Numbered from the stretch's first letter, positions 1 through 9,594 are shown. The stretch: DNA of 64,000 bases from Enterococcus sp. ZJ1622 (GCF_011038845.1 NZ_JAAKDW010000011.1:1-64000), one strand, 5' to 3'. Numbers and translations are program-made. Notes: generated by a model not told the origin, from the sequence alone.

Positions 1-1
1 T

Positions 2-481
2 GGTGACAACTCCTTGATCAATGCCATTGCAGAATCAAACTCAATTTCTAACATTAACCTGATCTACTCAGGACAACAATTAACGATCCCTACTGGAGAC
101 AGCTCTGCTCAAGCAGCTTACACAGCTCCTCAAGAAACAGCTGCTCCTGTGCAAGAAGCACAACCAGTCGCTGAACCTGTTCAAGCACAACCTGCTCAAG
201 TACAAGAAACAGTCCAAGCGCAACCTGCGGCTCCTGCTGCTACTGAAACAGCAAGCACTGGGACGAATTCAGCGAAAGAATGGATCGCTCAAAAAGAATC
301 AAGCGGTTCTTACACAGCAACAAACGGTCGTTACATCGGACGTTACCAATTGGATTCTTCTTACTTGAATGGTGACTATTCTGCTGCGAACCAAGAACGT
401 GTCGCAGAACAATATGTCACATCTCGTTACGGTTCATGGGAAGCTGCTAAATCTTTCTGGGAAGCAAACGGTTGGTACTAA
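2..481 (+). CDS. LysM-domain cell-wall protein, C-terminal part (5' end outside window)
   Basis: The reading frame is already open at the window edge, so the N-terminus (signal peptide and most of the LysM repeat) is missing. The first visible residues (GDNSLINAIAESNSIS...GQQLTIP) are the second half of a LysM peptidoglycan-binding repeat. A linker of about 70 residues rich in Ala, Pro, Gln, Glu and Val follows, then a C-terminal region of about 70 residues with a KESSGSY motif and conserved Tyr/Trp. That tail resembles the SceD/IsaA or resuscitation-factor-like transglycosylase domains of Gram-positive wall proteins, with the Glu of KESSG as the likely catalytic residue. It is probably secreted and wall-associated, cleaving peptidoglycan. 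Hydrolase activity is inferred from the motif only. A strong terminator follows directly. Confidence 0.75.
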   Translation, partial: GDNSLINAIAESNSISNINLIYSGQQLTIPTGDSSAQAAYTAPQETAAPVQEAQPVAEPVQAQPAQVQETVQAQPAAPAATETASTGTNSAKEWIAQKESSGSYTATNGRYIGRYQLDSSYLNGDYSAANQERVAEQYVTSRYGSWEAAKSFWEANGWY

Positions 482-518
482 GAGAGAGAAACATAGCCTC
501 AGCAGCATGCTGAAGGGT

Positions 519-557
519 ATAGGAACGATAGGACCTTTCTATCGTTCCTATTTTTTT
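519..557 (+). terminator. Rho-independent terminator after LysM protein
   Basis: A 13-bp perfect inverted repeat (519-531 and 539-551) with a 7-nt loop is followed by a run of T. It ends the transcript of the wall-protein gene. Confidence 0.9.
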
Positions 558-680
558 GTCAAAAAAACTTACCTCCACGGTGTTTGCTGGAAGCAAGTCT
601 GCTGTCTTTGCTAAAAATGGGCTTCGCATACTCAATCATGAATGACTATCTTACAGTGATGGCTGGATTTCTTTGCCCTT

Positions 681-980
681 CTAGTCATTTAACCTATGTT
701 CATCGATGATCTCTTTGATCTGCTCAAAATTCTCGCTTAAAAAAAGGTTAGCCGAGATAGTTATAACTGTTTTTTCATCTGGGATTTTTACGAAGGGTCT
801 GATGATCTCAGGCAAAATGACAAAATCTGCTGAAGCGAGTTTCTCTGGTTTTGTCGAAATCATATAATAGGCAGAAAAATAAGTTTCGATTTCCCTTTTT
901 AAATCTGAAAGCTCAAAATAGGCAGAAGCATACCATGCTATTTCTTCTGTCGTATCTAATAAAAATAAAACATTTGGCAT
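681..980 (-). CDS. Small protein of unknown function
   Basis: This 99-residue ORF starts at the second of two adjacent ATG codons; the GAGGAG ribosome site sits 7 nt from it and only 4 nt from the first. I do not recognise the family. The protein opens with a hydrophobic strand (PNVLFLLDTTEEIAWYASAYF), has an alternating strand/helix pattern and no membrane segment, which fits a small soluble alpha/beta fold. It stands alone between the LysM gene (convergent) and the hexuronate operon (same strand, 190 bp away), so context gives no clue. The good ribosome site and normal codon use favour a real gene. Confidence 0.55.
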   Translation of the reverse strand: MPNVLFLLDTTEEIAWYASAYFELSDLKREIETYFSAYYMISTKPEKLASADFVILPEIIRPFVKIPDEKTVITISANLFLSENFEQIKEIIDEHRLND

Positions 981-1174
981 CATACAACTCCTCTTTTTCT
1001 TTCAATATGTTCAAGAGCAAGTAATCATGTATTCTCTGCTTGCTGATTCTCCTCAAGTTTAGTCTCATTAGACGAAAAATAAACAGCATAACTGTAAAAA
1101 ATTTTCTTAAATTTTCGCATTTATCAAAAACGAAAAAAAATTCTTTTGCATCTATTTTTGCTTTATTTTATGAT

Positions 1175-1843
1175 TCATCCGTCAAAATAAGTTGAGAACT
1201 CTGCCTGGACATATCGAACGTCCTGATCGATCAAATGCAGATGTTTTGAAACTAGTTGTTCCACTTGTTCTTTTTTCTTCATTTGGACCAGTTGCAGTAA
1301 TTCCTCATGATCTTCTGTGATACTATGCCGGGGAAGTGCTGGCACTTTCAACCGCAAATAACGGTATCGGCTCAATTGTGTATTCAAAAGCTGCATCCAT
1401 TTCCAAACAAAGTTTTTACCTGCTATGGAATAAAAGGCGGAATGGAACTCTTCATCCATCTGGAAATATATTTCTGGCTCTTCCAGATCCTCATAGATTT
1501 TTTGGATCTGTATTTTTTTCTCCAAGCTTATGATTTCTTCTGGAGTTATTTTGTCACAGGCTTCTGAGAATACGAGTTTTTCAATCGTTTCACGAACGAA
1601 TAATGCCTCATATACTTCCTGCATCTTGATTTTTGAGACATACGTCCCACTTTGAGGCAAGATATAAAGCAGCCCCTCTTTTTCAAGGCTGAGTATCGCT
1701 TCACGCGCCGGTGTTTCCCCTATTCCAAGTCGCTTGACCAAATCTCTTTTAGAAATCTTCGTTCCAGGCGGAAGTTCAGCCGTCATAATCAATCGTTTGA
1801 TTTTATCATAAGCAGTGCTTTGGTTATTGTTTCTTGTGTCCAC
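1175..1843 (-). CDS. GntR-family (FadR/FCD type) regulator of hexuronate genes
   Basis: A 222-residue transcription factor. An N-terminal GntR winged helix-turn-helix (about residues 10-72, core GIGETPAREAILSLEKEGLL) is followed by an all-helical FCD ligand domain (about 80-205). D130, H134, H179 and H201 sit where FCD proteins bind a metal that helps hold a small carboxylate ligand. It is the last gene of the uxuB-uxuA cluster, so the likely ligand is a hexuronate or a pathway intermediate and the likely role is local repressor, as for UxuR/ExuR. It starts at GTG with AAAGGA upstream. It has its own extended -10 promoter in the 144-bp gap after uxuA, which would allow separate or autoregulated expression. 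Confidence 0.85.
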   Translation of the reverse strand: MDTRNNNQSTAYDKIKRLIMTAELPPGTKISKRDLVKRLGIGETPAREAILSLEKEGLLYILPQSGTYVSKIKMQEVYEALFVRETIEKLVFSEACDKITPEEIISLEKKIQIQKIYEDLEEPEIYFQMDEEFHSAFYSIAGKNFVWKWMQLLNTQLSRYRYLRLKVPALPRHSITEDHEELLQLVQMKKKEQVEQLVSKHLHLIDQDVRYVQAEFSTYFDG

Positions 1844-1889
1844 TCGATTATTCCTTTCTATCGAAACCTGTTATTGATCTGTTTACCTG

Positions 1890-1898
1890 ATTATAGCA
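1890..1898 (-). promoter_or_regulatory. Extended -10 promoter of the GntR regulator
   Basis: On the minus strand the sequence reads TG-C-TATAAT about 50 bp before the GTG start. The -35 is poor, as is usual for extended -10 promoters. An imperfect hairpin with GAAGGC/GCCTTC arms (about 1951-1980) lies between this and uxuA and may end the uxuBA message. Confidence 0.55.
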
Positions 1899-1987
1899 TA
1901 ACCTAATGTGCGAGATTTATTCGTATACCTTACGATCAATAAATAAAGAAGGCCGAGCATTCCTTCTACGCCAGCCTTCAAAAATAG

Positions 1988-3064
1988 TTATTTGTTCAAC
2001 TTTTGCGCCATGTCCCAACTTCCAAGCAAATAGCAGGCTCCCATTGCACGATCATACAAACCATATCCTGGGCGAACATTTGAGAAATTCTCTCCGAAAA
2101 CATGGCGTCCATGATCAGGACGAATATAACCGGAAAACCCAGATTTCTGAAGAGCAGCCATCACTCCAGTAATATCTACTGTACCATCCGCTGTTCGATG
2201 TGATACTTCACTGAAGTCACCGTTTGGATCTACACGTACATTGCGCACATGCATAAAATGGATGCGTTCTTTGAATTCATTGATCATTTCGATCACGTGG
2301 TTATCCGGATTTGAGCCTAATGAACCCGTACAAAACGTCAAACCATTATAGATAGAAGAATTGCAGGCTAACAGCTTTCGGATATTTTCCGAATGATTGA
2401 CGAGACGCGGTAGACCGAATATTGAAAACGGCGGATCATCAGGATGGATAGCCATTTTGATATCATACTTTTCACATGTAGGAATGATTGCATCAATGAA
2501 ATAGTTGAAGTTTTCTCGTAACCGGTCATCATCGTACCCTTCATAAGCTTTGAACAATTCTTTGATTTTCGCCATGCGTTCTGGTTCCCAGCCAGGCAAT
2601 GTCAAACCGTGGCTTTCTTTTTCTACCATCTCTACCATTTCTTGCGGAGTAGTATAGATGATTTTTTCTTTTTCAAAGAAGAGTGCTGTCGAGCCGTCAG
2701 GTAAAGGGTGGAACATATCTGTACGCGTCCAGTCGAAAACCGGCATAAAATTATAACAGACGACCTTCACGCCATTTTTTCCCAGATTTTCTAGACATTG
2801 CTTATAGATCTCGATGTAGTGATCCCTAGTTGGCAGTCCCAGTTTGATATCGTCATGCACATTCACGCTTTCGACGATCGTTGCTTTCAATCCATTGCTT
2901 TGGATATAATCGATTTCTTCTTTGATCTCTTCTTCTGTCCATAATTCTCCAGGCTGTTTTTCATGTAACGCCCAGACGATTTCTTCCATTGCAGGGATCT
3001 GACGGATATATTCTAGAGGAATCGGATCATTTCCTCGTCCATACCAGCGAAATGACATTTTCAT
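1988..3064 (-). CDS. uxuA: Mannonate dehydratase
   Basis: UxuA dehydrates D-mannonate to 2-keto-3-deoxygluconate in cytosolic glucuronate breakdown. At 358 residues it has the usual length of the Firmicute form. The TIM-barrel metal ligands are visible: H207 in MAIHPDDPP, C245, H272 in HFMHVRN and D317 in RPDHGR. The start is supported by AAGGAG 8 nt upstream. It lies 16 bp after uxuB on the same strand, so the two enzymes form one transcript that runs from fructuronate to KDG. The isomerase (uxaC) and KDG kinase/aldolase needed to complete the pathway are not in this window. Confidence 0.96.
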   Translation of the reverse strand: MKMSFRWYGRGNDPIPLEYIRQIPAMEEIVWALHEKQPGELWTEEEIKEEIDYIQSNGLKATIVESVNVHDDIKLGLPTRDHYIEIYKQCLENLGKNGVKVVCYNFMPVFDWTRTDMFHPLPDGSTALFFEKEKIIYTTPQEMVEMVEKESHGLTLPGWEPERMAKIKELFKAYEGYDDDRLRENFNYFIDAIIPTCEKYDIKMAIHPDDPPFSIFGLPRLVNHSENIRKLLACNSSIYNGLTFCTGSLGSNPDNHVIEMINEFKERIHFMHVRNVRVDPNGDFSEVSHRTADGTVDITGVMAALQKSGFSGYIRPDHGRHVFGENFSNVRPGYGLYDRAMGACYLLGSWDMAQKLNK

Positions 3065-3080
3065 TTTTTTATCTCCTTTT

Positions 3081-4688
3081 CTATTCTATGATTGTCTGAC
3101 GAATCGTTTGGCGGATAGCTCCTTTTCCTTCATTCATCTGATCAAATAATTCCAGCACTTTTTCGGCAAGTCCAGCTTGATATAGATCCACGCCGAAAAT
3201 AGATGTGTCTTTTAATAATTCTTTTATCGACTCGTTCAAAAATGGCTTGCCTAATACAAATCCTTTAAAAAACGGCTGTAAATCTTTTAACAGCGGATCT
3301 GGACTCACAGCAAAATTCTCATTGCTGTCATCGATCCCTGTCAAATAACGCAGCCAGCCTGCATATACGAGAGGGATGGCTTTGAGTTCTTTTACATCTA
3401 GATCTGGTGCATGTAAATACGCTTTGACGGTTTCGCCAAATCGGATCGCTAATTTTTGTGAGGTGTCTGTGGCGATGCGTTGTGGTGTGTCCGGAATGAA
3501 AGGATTTGGCAGTCTCACTTCGATCACTTCGTCAATAAATTTTCTTGGAGAAATAATCTTCGGGTCCTTTACCACTGGGAGCCCTTCTTTATAACCGAGT
3601 CGTCTGATCAATCGAACCAAATCCACTTCTTTCATTTCCTGATGGATCGAATCAAAACCAAGCAAGCAGCCAAAAATCGCCAAAGCTGTATGCAATGGAT
3701 TTAGACAAGTCGTGACTTTCATCGTTTCTACCGCATTGACCATTGCACGATCTGCAAAAATGATTCCTGTTTTTTCCAATTCGGGGCGTCCATTCGGAAA
3801 CGTGTCTTCCATAACTAGATATTGGGTCTCTTCCCCATTCACATAGGGAGCAACGAAACTGTGCTTAGCTGTCTCTACGGGATGGATATGTTCGAAACCG
3901 TCTTCTTCTAGCATTTCTTGAACTGATTGATCCGGTCTTGGTGTGATTTTATCGATCATCGACCAAGGAAAGGCCACTTGGTCACTATCTTGCATGTAAT
4001 CGACAAAGCCTGTTTCGACGAATCCTCTTTGATGCCATTCTTCTACATAACGAGAAACAGACTTCTGCAGTTTCTCTCCATTATGAGACATGTTGTCCAG
4101 ACTAACTAAAGCGAGCGGCCACTTACCTGCTAGATACCTTTCGTGCAGCAAAGCAGTCAATTTCCCCAAATAACTGTTAGGTTCTTTCGGCCCATTTTCA
4201 AAATCATGTTTTACTGTTTCGGTGATTTCTCCAGTCTTGTCGACGATAGAATAGCCTTTTTCAGTAATCGTCATGCTGATTAGTTGAAGAGATGGTGCAG
4301 TAACGACTTCTTTCAAACGCACATAATCTTCAGACTCTGGTAACATTTTCAAGTATTCTGTCGTGCTGGCGATGACTTCTTTTTCGACTTCCCCATTTTC
4401 TTTCAGTGTCACGTTGATAGATAATCCATCATGCGCTTTCAATACATCGATAAGTTCAAAATCATAACCTTCCGCAACGATGATCCCCTTTTTTTCGATT
4501 CCTTGATTCAAAAGATGCTGTTGCTCCGCAGCTAAAAAAGCCCGAAAAATGTTGCCGGCACCTAAATGCAGCCAAATCGGATTTTCTTTGGTGGCTTTTT
4601 GGACGTGATAAAAATGGAAAGCAGGCAAATGATAACTCCTGTTCTTCGATGGTTCTTTATCCTTCAAAAGATTCAGATCTAATTCCAT
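3081..4688 (-). CDS. uxuB: Fructuronate reductase / mannitol-dehydrogenase-family oxidoreductase
   Basis: A 535-residue member of the long-chain mannitol dehydrogenase family. The N-terminal Rossmann region carries LHLGAGNIFRAF (about residues 40-52), and the conserved KVTTCLNPLHTALAIFG segment lies near the middle of the helical C-terminal half. In uxuAB contexts this enzyme reduces D-fructuronate to D-mannonate with NADH. Other family members act on tagaturonate or mannitol, but the adjacent uxuA decides the assignment. It is the first gene of the operon: a GGGAGG ribosome site lies just upstream, and a promoter with a short palindrome lies within 70 bp. Confidence 0.92.
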   Translation of the reverse strand: MELDLNLLKDKEPSKNRSYHLPAFHFYHVQKATKENPIWLHLGAGNIFRAFLAAEQQHLLNQGIEKKGIIVAEGYDFELIDVLKAHDGLSINVTLKENGEVEKEVIASTTEYLKMLPESEDYVRLKEVVTAPSLQLISMTITEKGYSIVDKTGEITETVKHDFENGPKEPNSYLGKLTALLHERYLAGKWPLALVSLDNMSHNGEKLQKSVSRYVEEWHQRGFVETGFVDYMQDSDQVAFPWSMIDKITPRPDQSVQEMLEEDGFEHIHPVETAKHSFVAPYVNGEETQYLVMEDTFPNGRPELEKTGIIFADRAMVNAVETMKVTTCLNPLHTALAIFGCLLGFDSIHQEMKEVDLVRLIRRLGYKEGLPVVKDPKIISPRKFIDEVIEVRLPNPFIPDTPQRIATDTSQKLAIRFGETVKAYLHAPDLDVKELKAIPLVYAGWLRYLTGIDDSNENFAVSPDPLLKDLQPFFKGFVLGKPFLNESIKELLKDTSIFGVDLYQAGLAEKVLELFDQMNEGKGAIRQTIRQTIIE

Positions 4689-4719
4689 TTTCTTTCCTCC
4701 CTTTCAGAAACTGGTATAT

Positions 4720-4732
4720 TAGTATTCTACTA
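4720..4732. promoter_or_regulatory. Candidate GntR operator overlapping the uxuB promoter
   Basis: TAGTA-TTC-TACTA is a perfect 5-bp inverted repeat. On the minus strand it overlaps the likely -10 (TAGAAT) of a promoter whose -35 is TTGAAA 17 bp upstream (about 4724-4752). Size and position fit a FadR-type GntR operator, so the downstream regulator probably binds here. The assignment is inferred. Confidence 0.45.
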
Positions 4733-4885
4733 TACAATGTATGCCCTTTCAACGAAGTTCTGAAAAATAAAAAAAGAATGGATTTCTCCACTCCTCAAAA
4801 CTTCTTTTTCGAGATTACCTTCGAACCATTGAAAAGATCGAAATTTTTGATTAACGAATCGTTTAGACAGCGAATATTGGATCCA

Positions 4886-6649
4886 TCATCCTCGAAGCAC
4901 CTTTTTCAAATTCAATTTACTTAATCCTAAGACCGCTATCACTATCGCCAATTGTGTGATCGGCACGCCGGCTCCCGTATAAACACTTAAAAAATATGCC
5001 TTTTGGTTCGGTGCGAATGAACAAAACCAAGAAACACCAAAAAGAAAAATAAATTGAGTTAGTAATAATCCTCCTAGAATAACTAAAGAAGACCAATAAT
5101 ACTCACGATTTTCTTTGGCAAAAAACATCCCCATGAATAAGAAGAATCCTCCTAAAAACGCCACTATGATCAACGGAATAGAGAGTATCTGATACATTCT
5201 TATAATCAAATTCGCGAAATTCTCTTTCTTTGAAAATTTGACATTCGGCGTGTGCGGATCTGTGCTATCTATCCATACGTTTAAAGGTGTGTTTAACAGT
5301 TTTTCTGCTTGTACTATTTCTTTATGCGTACCCAAACTGGATTTCCTGCCTTGGTGAAAATCTTTATACTGCAAAACATAGGTATATCCAATTTTTAAAA
5401 ATTCTGAAACTATTGGGATATCTTTCTTTGTCTTCCCGTCACCTGTAGCCATCAGATACAATTCTTTTTTCTTTTCAATCGTCCCCTTTTGATAGGCGTC
5501 CTCTAATTCTTGATTCACTTTTTTCCAAAAATCATTCGTTTCTTTTGCATTATCCCTATAATAACCGGACTCGCTAACTACATCACGTATCGCCCAAAAA
5601 ATAATATCTCCTGGTAATTCCTTTACTTTTCCGCCTTTTGTCCAAGCGTGGGTGGTGTATAATTCGTCGATCCGAGAAGAAACTGTCGAGAATGTTTTAG
5701 AAACACTTAACGCTTTATTTAAAGCAGCATGGGATACCCAGATACGACTGTCTTGATTATTCGTTCCATCATCAAGACGGATCAAATTTTTCATCAGTCG
5801 CCCAAATTCGCCACTCGTTCGATCATTGACCACATCAACGCCGTAGACTACTTCATTTTTATGTTCAATCCCCTTGATAGACCAGAGTAAAACTGAGAAG
5901 AGGCAGCAAAAATAGCGAGATTTTTGAGAGTTGTGCTTTTTTCATCTGAATGTTTTTGTAGTTGAAATCTGCTTTTTTCTTGAAAGAAAAATCTGGTCCT
6001 AAAATCATTTGGATCAAACTAATGGCAAGTGCCGCCACGGTAAATGGTAACAGCCAAATCGAATCTTCACGAATAAACCAATAAAAAGGAAAAAATATGG
6101 CCAATCCTGCAAACCACGGAAAAAGAACTTTAAAAGAACTATATTTTCGATAATAGATCGCTAATAGACATGCTACTACGATTTCTACAGCTGGTATCAC
6201 AAGTGCATTACGATAAATACGTGTAGAATATTCGTGCGTAAATCCTATTGGAGAAAACAAAAAATAAAGATAGATCCCCCACAAGTAATAGTTGTTTTTG
6301 ACTATCGGTCTGAATGCTAACGAGACTACACTGCTTGCAAAAATATTGAGACAGCCAAACAACAAACCGTAAGAAACATTCAATTTGTTGGCTAATGCCA
6401 TAAATAGACTATAGGTGACGCCTTTAGAAAGGGTAGTCGGAGTATATTCTCCTAACCAGTTCCCCTGTAATATGTTTTGAGCATAGTGAACAAGCAGACG
6501 ATCATCATAAGTAGCAGTCATATCTACGATGTATGTAGCCTTCCAATACAAATAAAGTCTGAGAATCGTTAGACAGACAACTATTCCAGCTAATAAATCT
6601 AATCGTTTCAGTTTATGTTTTAAAAAAACAAAGCAGTGCTATTTTTCAT
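4886..6649 (-). pseudogene. Large multi-pass membrane protein gene broken by two frameshifts
   Basis: Three reading-frame segments join into one protein of about 588 residues. The likely ATG is at 6649, with GGAAAGGG upstream. Frame is lost in a T7 run (minus strand; plus 6622-6628), where one more T would continue into KHKLKRLDLLAG. It is lost again in a G4 run (plus 5870-5873), where one fewer G would join LVYQG to IEHKNEVVYG. The pieces contain about eight to ten membrane segments, a central soluble region (about residues 240-440) with WIDSTDPHTPNV, and three closing membrane segments. The layout resembles polytopic envelope or glycosyltransferase-like proteins, but I do not recognise the family. 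It could be a decayed gene, a phase-variable gene, or the result of homopolymer sequencing errors. Confidence 0.75.
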
Positions 6650-6839
6650 AAGGCATACCCTTTCCACTTATTGTCATTCACTTTTGTCTCATCATCACTA
6701 AACAAGCTCTGACTAGTTCTATTTATGTACAGTCATCCCTAATATCAGGAGCACGATTGCTATTCATCGGTGTATATTTCGTATTCTCTTTTTCGAGAAA
6801 GTCTCTAAAGTGATAAAAAATAAATTATCTCTTTGATCG

Positions 6840-6873
6840 AAAAAAAATATCAATAGAGATTCCTCTATTGATA
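6840..6873 (-). terminator. Terminator after tRNA-Leu
   Basis: An 11-bp perfect repeat, TATCAATAGAG/CTCTATTGATA (6848-6858 and 6863-6873), is followed on the minus strand by eight T. Apart from the broken gene's start region and this hairpin, 6650-6913 shows nothing else that I can identify. Confidence 0.85.
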
Positions 6874-6913
6874 CTGTCAGGCTATACCTTATGTTATTTG
6901 AAATGAATCATTA

Positions 6914-6997
6914 TGCGGCTAAGAAGACTCGAACTTCCACGAGGTCGCCCTCACTAGCGCCTGAAGCTAGCGCGTCTGCCAATTCCGCCATAGCCGC
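6914..6997 (-). tRNA. tRNA-Leu (anticodon CAG)
   Basis: The 84-nt sequence folds as a class II tRNA. The acceptor stem is GCGGCTA/TAGCCGC with discriminator A, followed by a leucine-type D arm (GGCGGAATTGGCAGAC), an anticodon stem CTAGC/GCTAG with loop TTCAGGC (anticodon CAG), a long variable arm, and a T arm with GTTCGAGTC. The 3' CCA is not encoded. It reads CUG codons. Confidence 0.95.
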
Positions 6998-7082
6998 ATC
7001 ACATATTCTAGTTTAGGATGATACTCGCCGTTTGTCAAGGATGTATTTTATTTTTTTGAAAATTCCGGTCTCTTTTTCTCTT

Positions 7083-8534
7083 TTAATTTTCAGACCAATA
7101 GATATAATTCAAACGAGCTACCCCATCACTTTTGGCAGGATGATGAAAAAAATGAGTCTTTCTTACTAATTCTTCGTCGTTCTTGATAAAATCCGTTACA
7201 GCGTGCGGTACACTATCTATGCACACAAAAAGATAATCCGATGCACGAATCGTTCCAAATAAAGCTTTTTCTCCACGTTCATAGGCATCGATCAGATCGA
7301 TTTTACGTACATATCGTTTCAGCTCATCAGAAAAGTCTTTCACCTGCCTGTTTCCAATCACAGTGACTTTGAGTCTTTCTGCCCATTGTTTTGCTTTCTC
7401 ATTCGTGAGCTTGTCTGTTCTTGGTTCTTTGTCTGCTGCTGTTTTTTTCCTGCTTCTTTTATGATGCGAATGATCGAGACGTTCCACGATTGGATAACAA
7501 TAGTTTAAATAGGCCGGATCATTTGCTGATTTTCGATAGACCTGTACTGCCATGCCTTCTTCTAACAGGTCTTTTCTTTTGAATCCGTCTCCTACGATCA
7601 GTGGACATCGCTTCCCTGTATTAATGTCATGGAAATAACGATTGCTTTCTTCGTCCAGGCTTAGATATCCATAAAAAATAGTTGCTTCTTGCTCTTTCAA
7701 GACATTCGCATGACACTCAAATATCCATTGGTATCGGTTGAACAGCTTATTGAGCTGGTTGAACGCAGAAAAATGTTTCTTATCCAACTGTTGGATCAAG
7801 GCACTGATCAATTCATGCGGTTCAGCTAATCCGAAATCTTGTCTTCTTTTCGATAATAGTTCCCGCTGTTTTTGATTGATTCGTAGTAGCTTCTCATACT
7901 CATGTTCCTTTTTCACCAATCGTTTTCGATAATTGATATTTTTTGCTGCTAGATGATCCGCTTCTTGTGTTAATTGGTTTGTTCTATTAGTCAGTTGACT
8001 GATTTCACGATGCTGCTGATCCAAATAATATTTTGTTTGGATCCTTTTTTGCAGCAAGAAGTAGATGAGCTGATTTCTGATTTTGAGCTCGTTCAGCGCA
8101 TGGTTCTTCTTGTCCCAGCCTGCCTTTTCCAGAGCATCGAGGAGTGCTTTCGTGTGATTTAGCTGTTTTTCAGTAGCTTGTATCACTCGTTGTTTTTCTT
8201 TTTTTGCTGTCTGTTGCTGCTGGTGCAATTCTTGCGCTAAATGGCTTGCCTGCTTTTTATAGTCGCGTTTTTTCTTTCTTTCGGCAGCCAGCAGTTTTTT
8301 CGCTTGTCTCAGTTCGCGCTTCAGCTGATCAATTTCGTTATGCAACCGGACAGTCCTTTGTGAAGTATCCGCTTTCTTTTCAGGGTTCGTTTTTTTCTTC
8401 TTTTCCCTTGTATGCTGTTTCTGCCGCATTTTTTCAATGAGTTGCTTCTTTTTTTCCTCTTGGTAAAGTTCATTTTTCTCTTCAGATCTTTTCATGCCTT
8501 CTGGAATTTTCAAATGATTACTGAAATGATGCAT
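7083..8534 (-). CDS. Coiled-coil protein with C-terminal DUF2325 domain
   Basis: A 483-residue protein. The true start is the ATG at 8534: its AAAGGAGG ribosome site lies inside the 6-codon upstream extension from a GTG. Residues about 15-235 are extremely rich in Lys, Glu and Gln with heptad spacing, which predicts a long coiled coil. A middle region (about 240-345) carries FYGYLSLDEESNRYFHDINTG and may be a small beta domain. The last 100 residues (VTVIGNRQVKDFSDELKRY...ASDYLFVCIDSVPHAVTDFIKN) match the DUF2325 pattern, a small alpha/beta fold of unknown function. No signal peptide or membrane segment is present. Function is unknown. It sits alone between a tRNA and a divergent acetyltransferase. 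Confidence 0.7.
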   Translation of the reverse strand: MHHFSNHLKIPEGMKRSEEKNELYQEEKKKQLIEKMRQKQHTREKKKKTNPEKKADTSQRTVRLHNEIDQLKRELRQAKKLLAAERKKKRDYKKQASHLAQELHQQQQTAKKEKQRVIQATEKQLNHTKALLDALEKAGWDKKNHALNELKIRNQLIYFLLQKRIQTKYYLDQQHREISQLTNRTNQLTQEADHLAAKNINYRKRLVKKEHEYEKLLRINQKQRELLSKRRQDFGLAEPHELISALIQQLDKKHFSAFNQLNKLFNRYQWIFECHANVLKEQEATIFYGYLSLDEESNRYFHDINTGKRCPLIVGDGFKRKDLLEEGMAVQVYRKSANDPAYLNYCYPIVERLDHSHHKRSRKKTAADKEPRTDKLTNEKAKQWAERLKVTVIGNRQVKDFSDELKRYVRKIDLIDAYERGEKALFGTIRASDYLFVCIDSVPHAVTDFIKNDEELVRKTHFFHHPAKSDGVARLNYIYWSEN

Positions 8535-8851
8535 ATGCGCGCCTCCTTTCACTGATGCATAGATGGACTAAAAAGTATAGAACACCGACCTTTAAATAAC
8601 GTATATCAAAACTATCTAGTTTGCAGATAACCACAAAACACCCTAAAAAACCTTTCTTCCAAAAAGAATAATGGGACATCCAGTTATAAAAACAATACAT
8701 TAAATAACTAACTCGTGCAATAAGTTATTTATTAAATTATTCTTAATGCGGCCTTGGATGAATAATTAAAAATAGAGGGGATTTTTCATCCTAACATGCT
8801 ATACTTGAAATCAATAAAACATGCGTATATACGTAAAAAGGAGGAGAAAGG

Positions 8852-9352
8852 ATGGAGTTGATCAAACTATGGGAGGCAGATTTGAACAAAGCATATGAAC
8901 TGCAAAATACTTTTCGCTCAAATGAGAATGGGTTCGTCAATAGTGCCTATGGCTATACATTCACTGAATTTCTAAAGTATGCGAAAGAATGTGAAAGATA
9001 CGCTTTTGGTGTGGATCTTCCGGAAGGTTTTGTCCCCGCCACTATCTTTATTTTAGAAAATGAGAAAAATGAATATGTCGGTATTTTCAATTTACGACAT
9101 TCCTTGACAGAATCGCTCAAGGAAGGGGCTGGGCACATCGGCTACGGAATCTCACCCAACTATCGAAAGCGTGGTTATGCAGCGAAAGGACTTGCTTTAG
9201 TGCTGCAAGAAGCAAAACGAATCGGTATCAATGAAGCCCTCTTGTCCGTCGACAAAACGAATGTAGCCAGTATCAAAACACAAGAAGCAAACGGTGCAGA
9301 GATCTATCGTGAAGATGATCGGAAATATTATTCAAAGATAAGCTTGTTCTAG
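8852..9352 (+). CDS. GNAT-family N-acetyltransferase
   Basis: A 166-residue GNAT-fold protein. The acetyl-CoA pyrophosphate-binding segment GYGISPNYRKRGYAAKGL (about residues 97-114) contains the R/Q-x-x-G-x-G/A signature, and NVASIKTQEANGAE follows, as in many RimJ-like and small-molecule acetyltransferases. It should move an acetyl group from acetyl-CoA to an amine, but the substrate cannot be deduced. An excellent ribosome site (GGAGGAGAAAGG) supports the start. It is monocistronic, divergent from the DUF2325 gene, with a weak AGACTCA/TGAGTCT hairpin at 9429-9455 downstream. Confidence 0.85.
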   Translation: MELIKLWEADLNKAYELQNTFRSNENGFVNSAYGYTFTEFLKYAKECERYAFGVDLPEGFVPATIFILENEKNEYVGIFNLRHSLTESLKEGAGHIGYGISPNYRKRGYAAKGLALVLQEAKRIGINEALLSVDKTNVASIKTQEANGAEIYREDDRKYYSKISLF

Positions 9353-9512
9353 CTCTCTCCTGTTTCTCTATTCGATTGGTTTTGACTTATACGTTCTTTA
9401 TTTTCCAAAGACGTATTTTCGTACTTATAGACTCACTTCTTTTATTCATGAGTCTTTCTACTAAGCTTCTTCTCTGCGGTACAAAAGACATTCTCATTAA
9501 AATAGTCAAAAC

Positions 9513-9560
9513 AAAAAAACTTTCTATCAGTTTCTATAACGACTGATAAAAAGTTTTTTA
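9513..9560. terminator. Bidirectional terminator
   Basis: AAAAAACTTTCTATCAG pairs with CTGATAAAAAGTTTTTT across a 12-nt loop. T runs occur on both strands, so it can stop both the acetyltransferase and MIP18-factor transcripts. Confidence 0.8.
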
Positions 9561-9594
9561 TTTGATATCTATACTCATTGATCAATGCAGTTTT

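Noticed and set aside
560-630. AAACACCGTGGAGG on the minus strand as another repeat unit
   Set aside because: Only the ACACCGT motif matches; there is no border at the other end and no hairpin or apical loop.
447-635. 62-codon minus-strand ORF after the LysM gene
   Set aside because: It runs through the terminator hairpin, has no ribosome site and has an unnatural composition.
3376-4109. Plus-strand ORFs inside uxuB
   Set aside because: Shadows in the antisense frame of a well-conserved gene, with no start signals.
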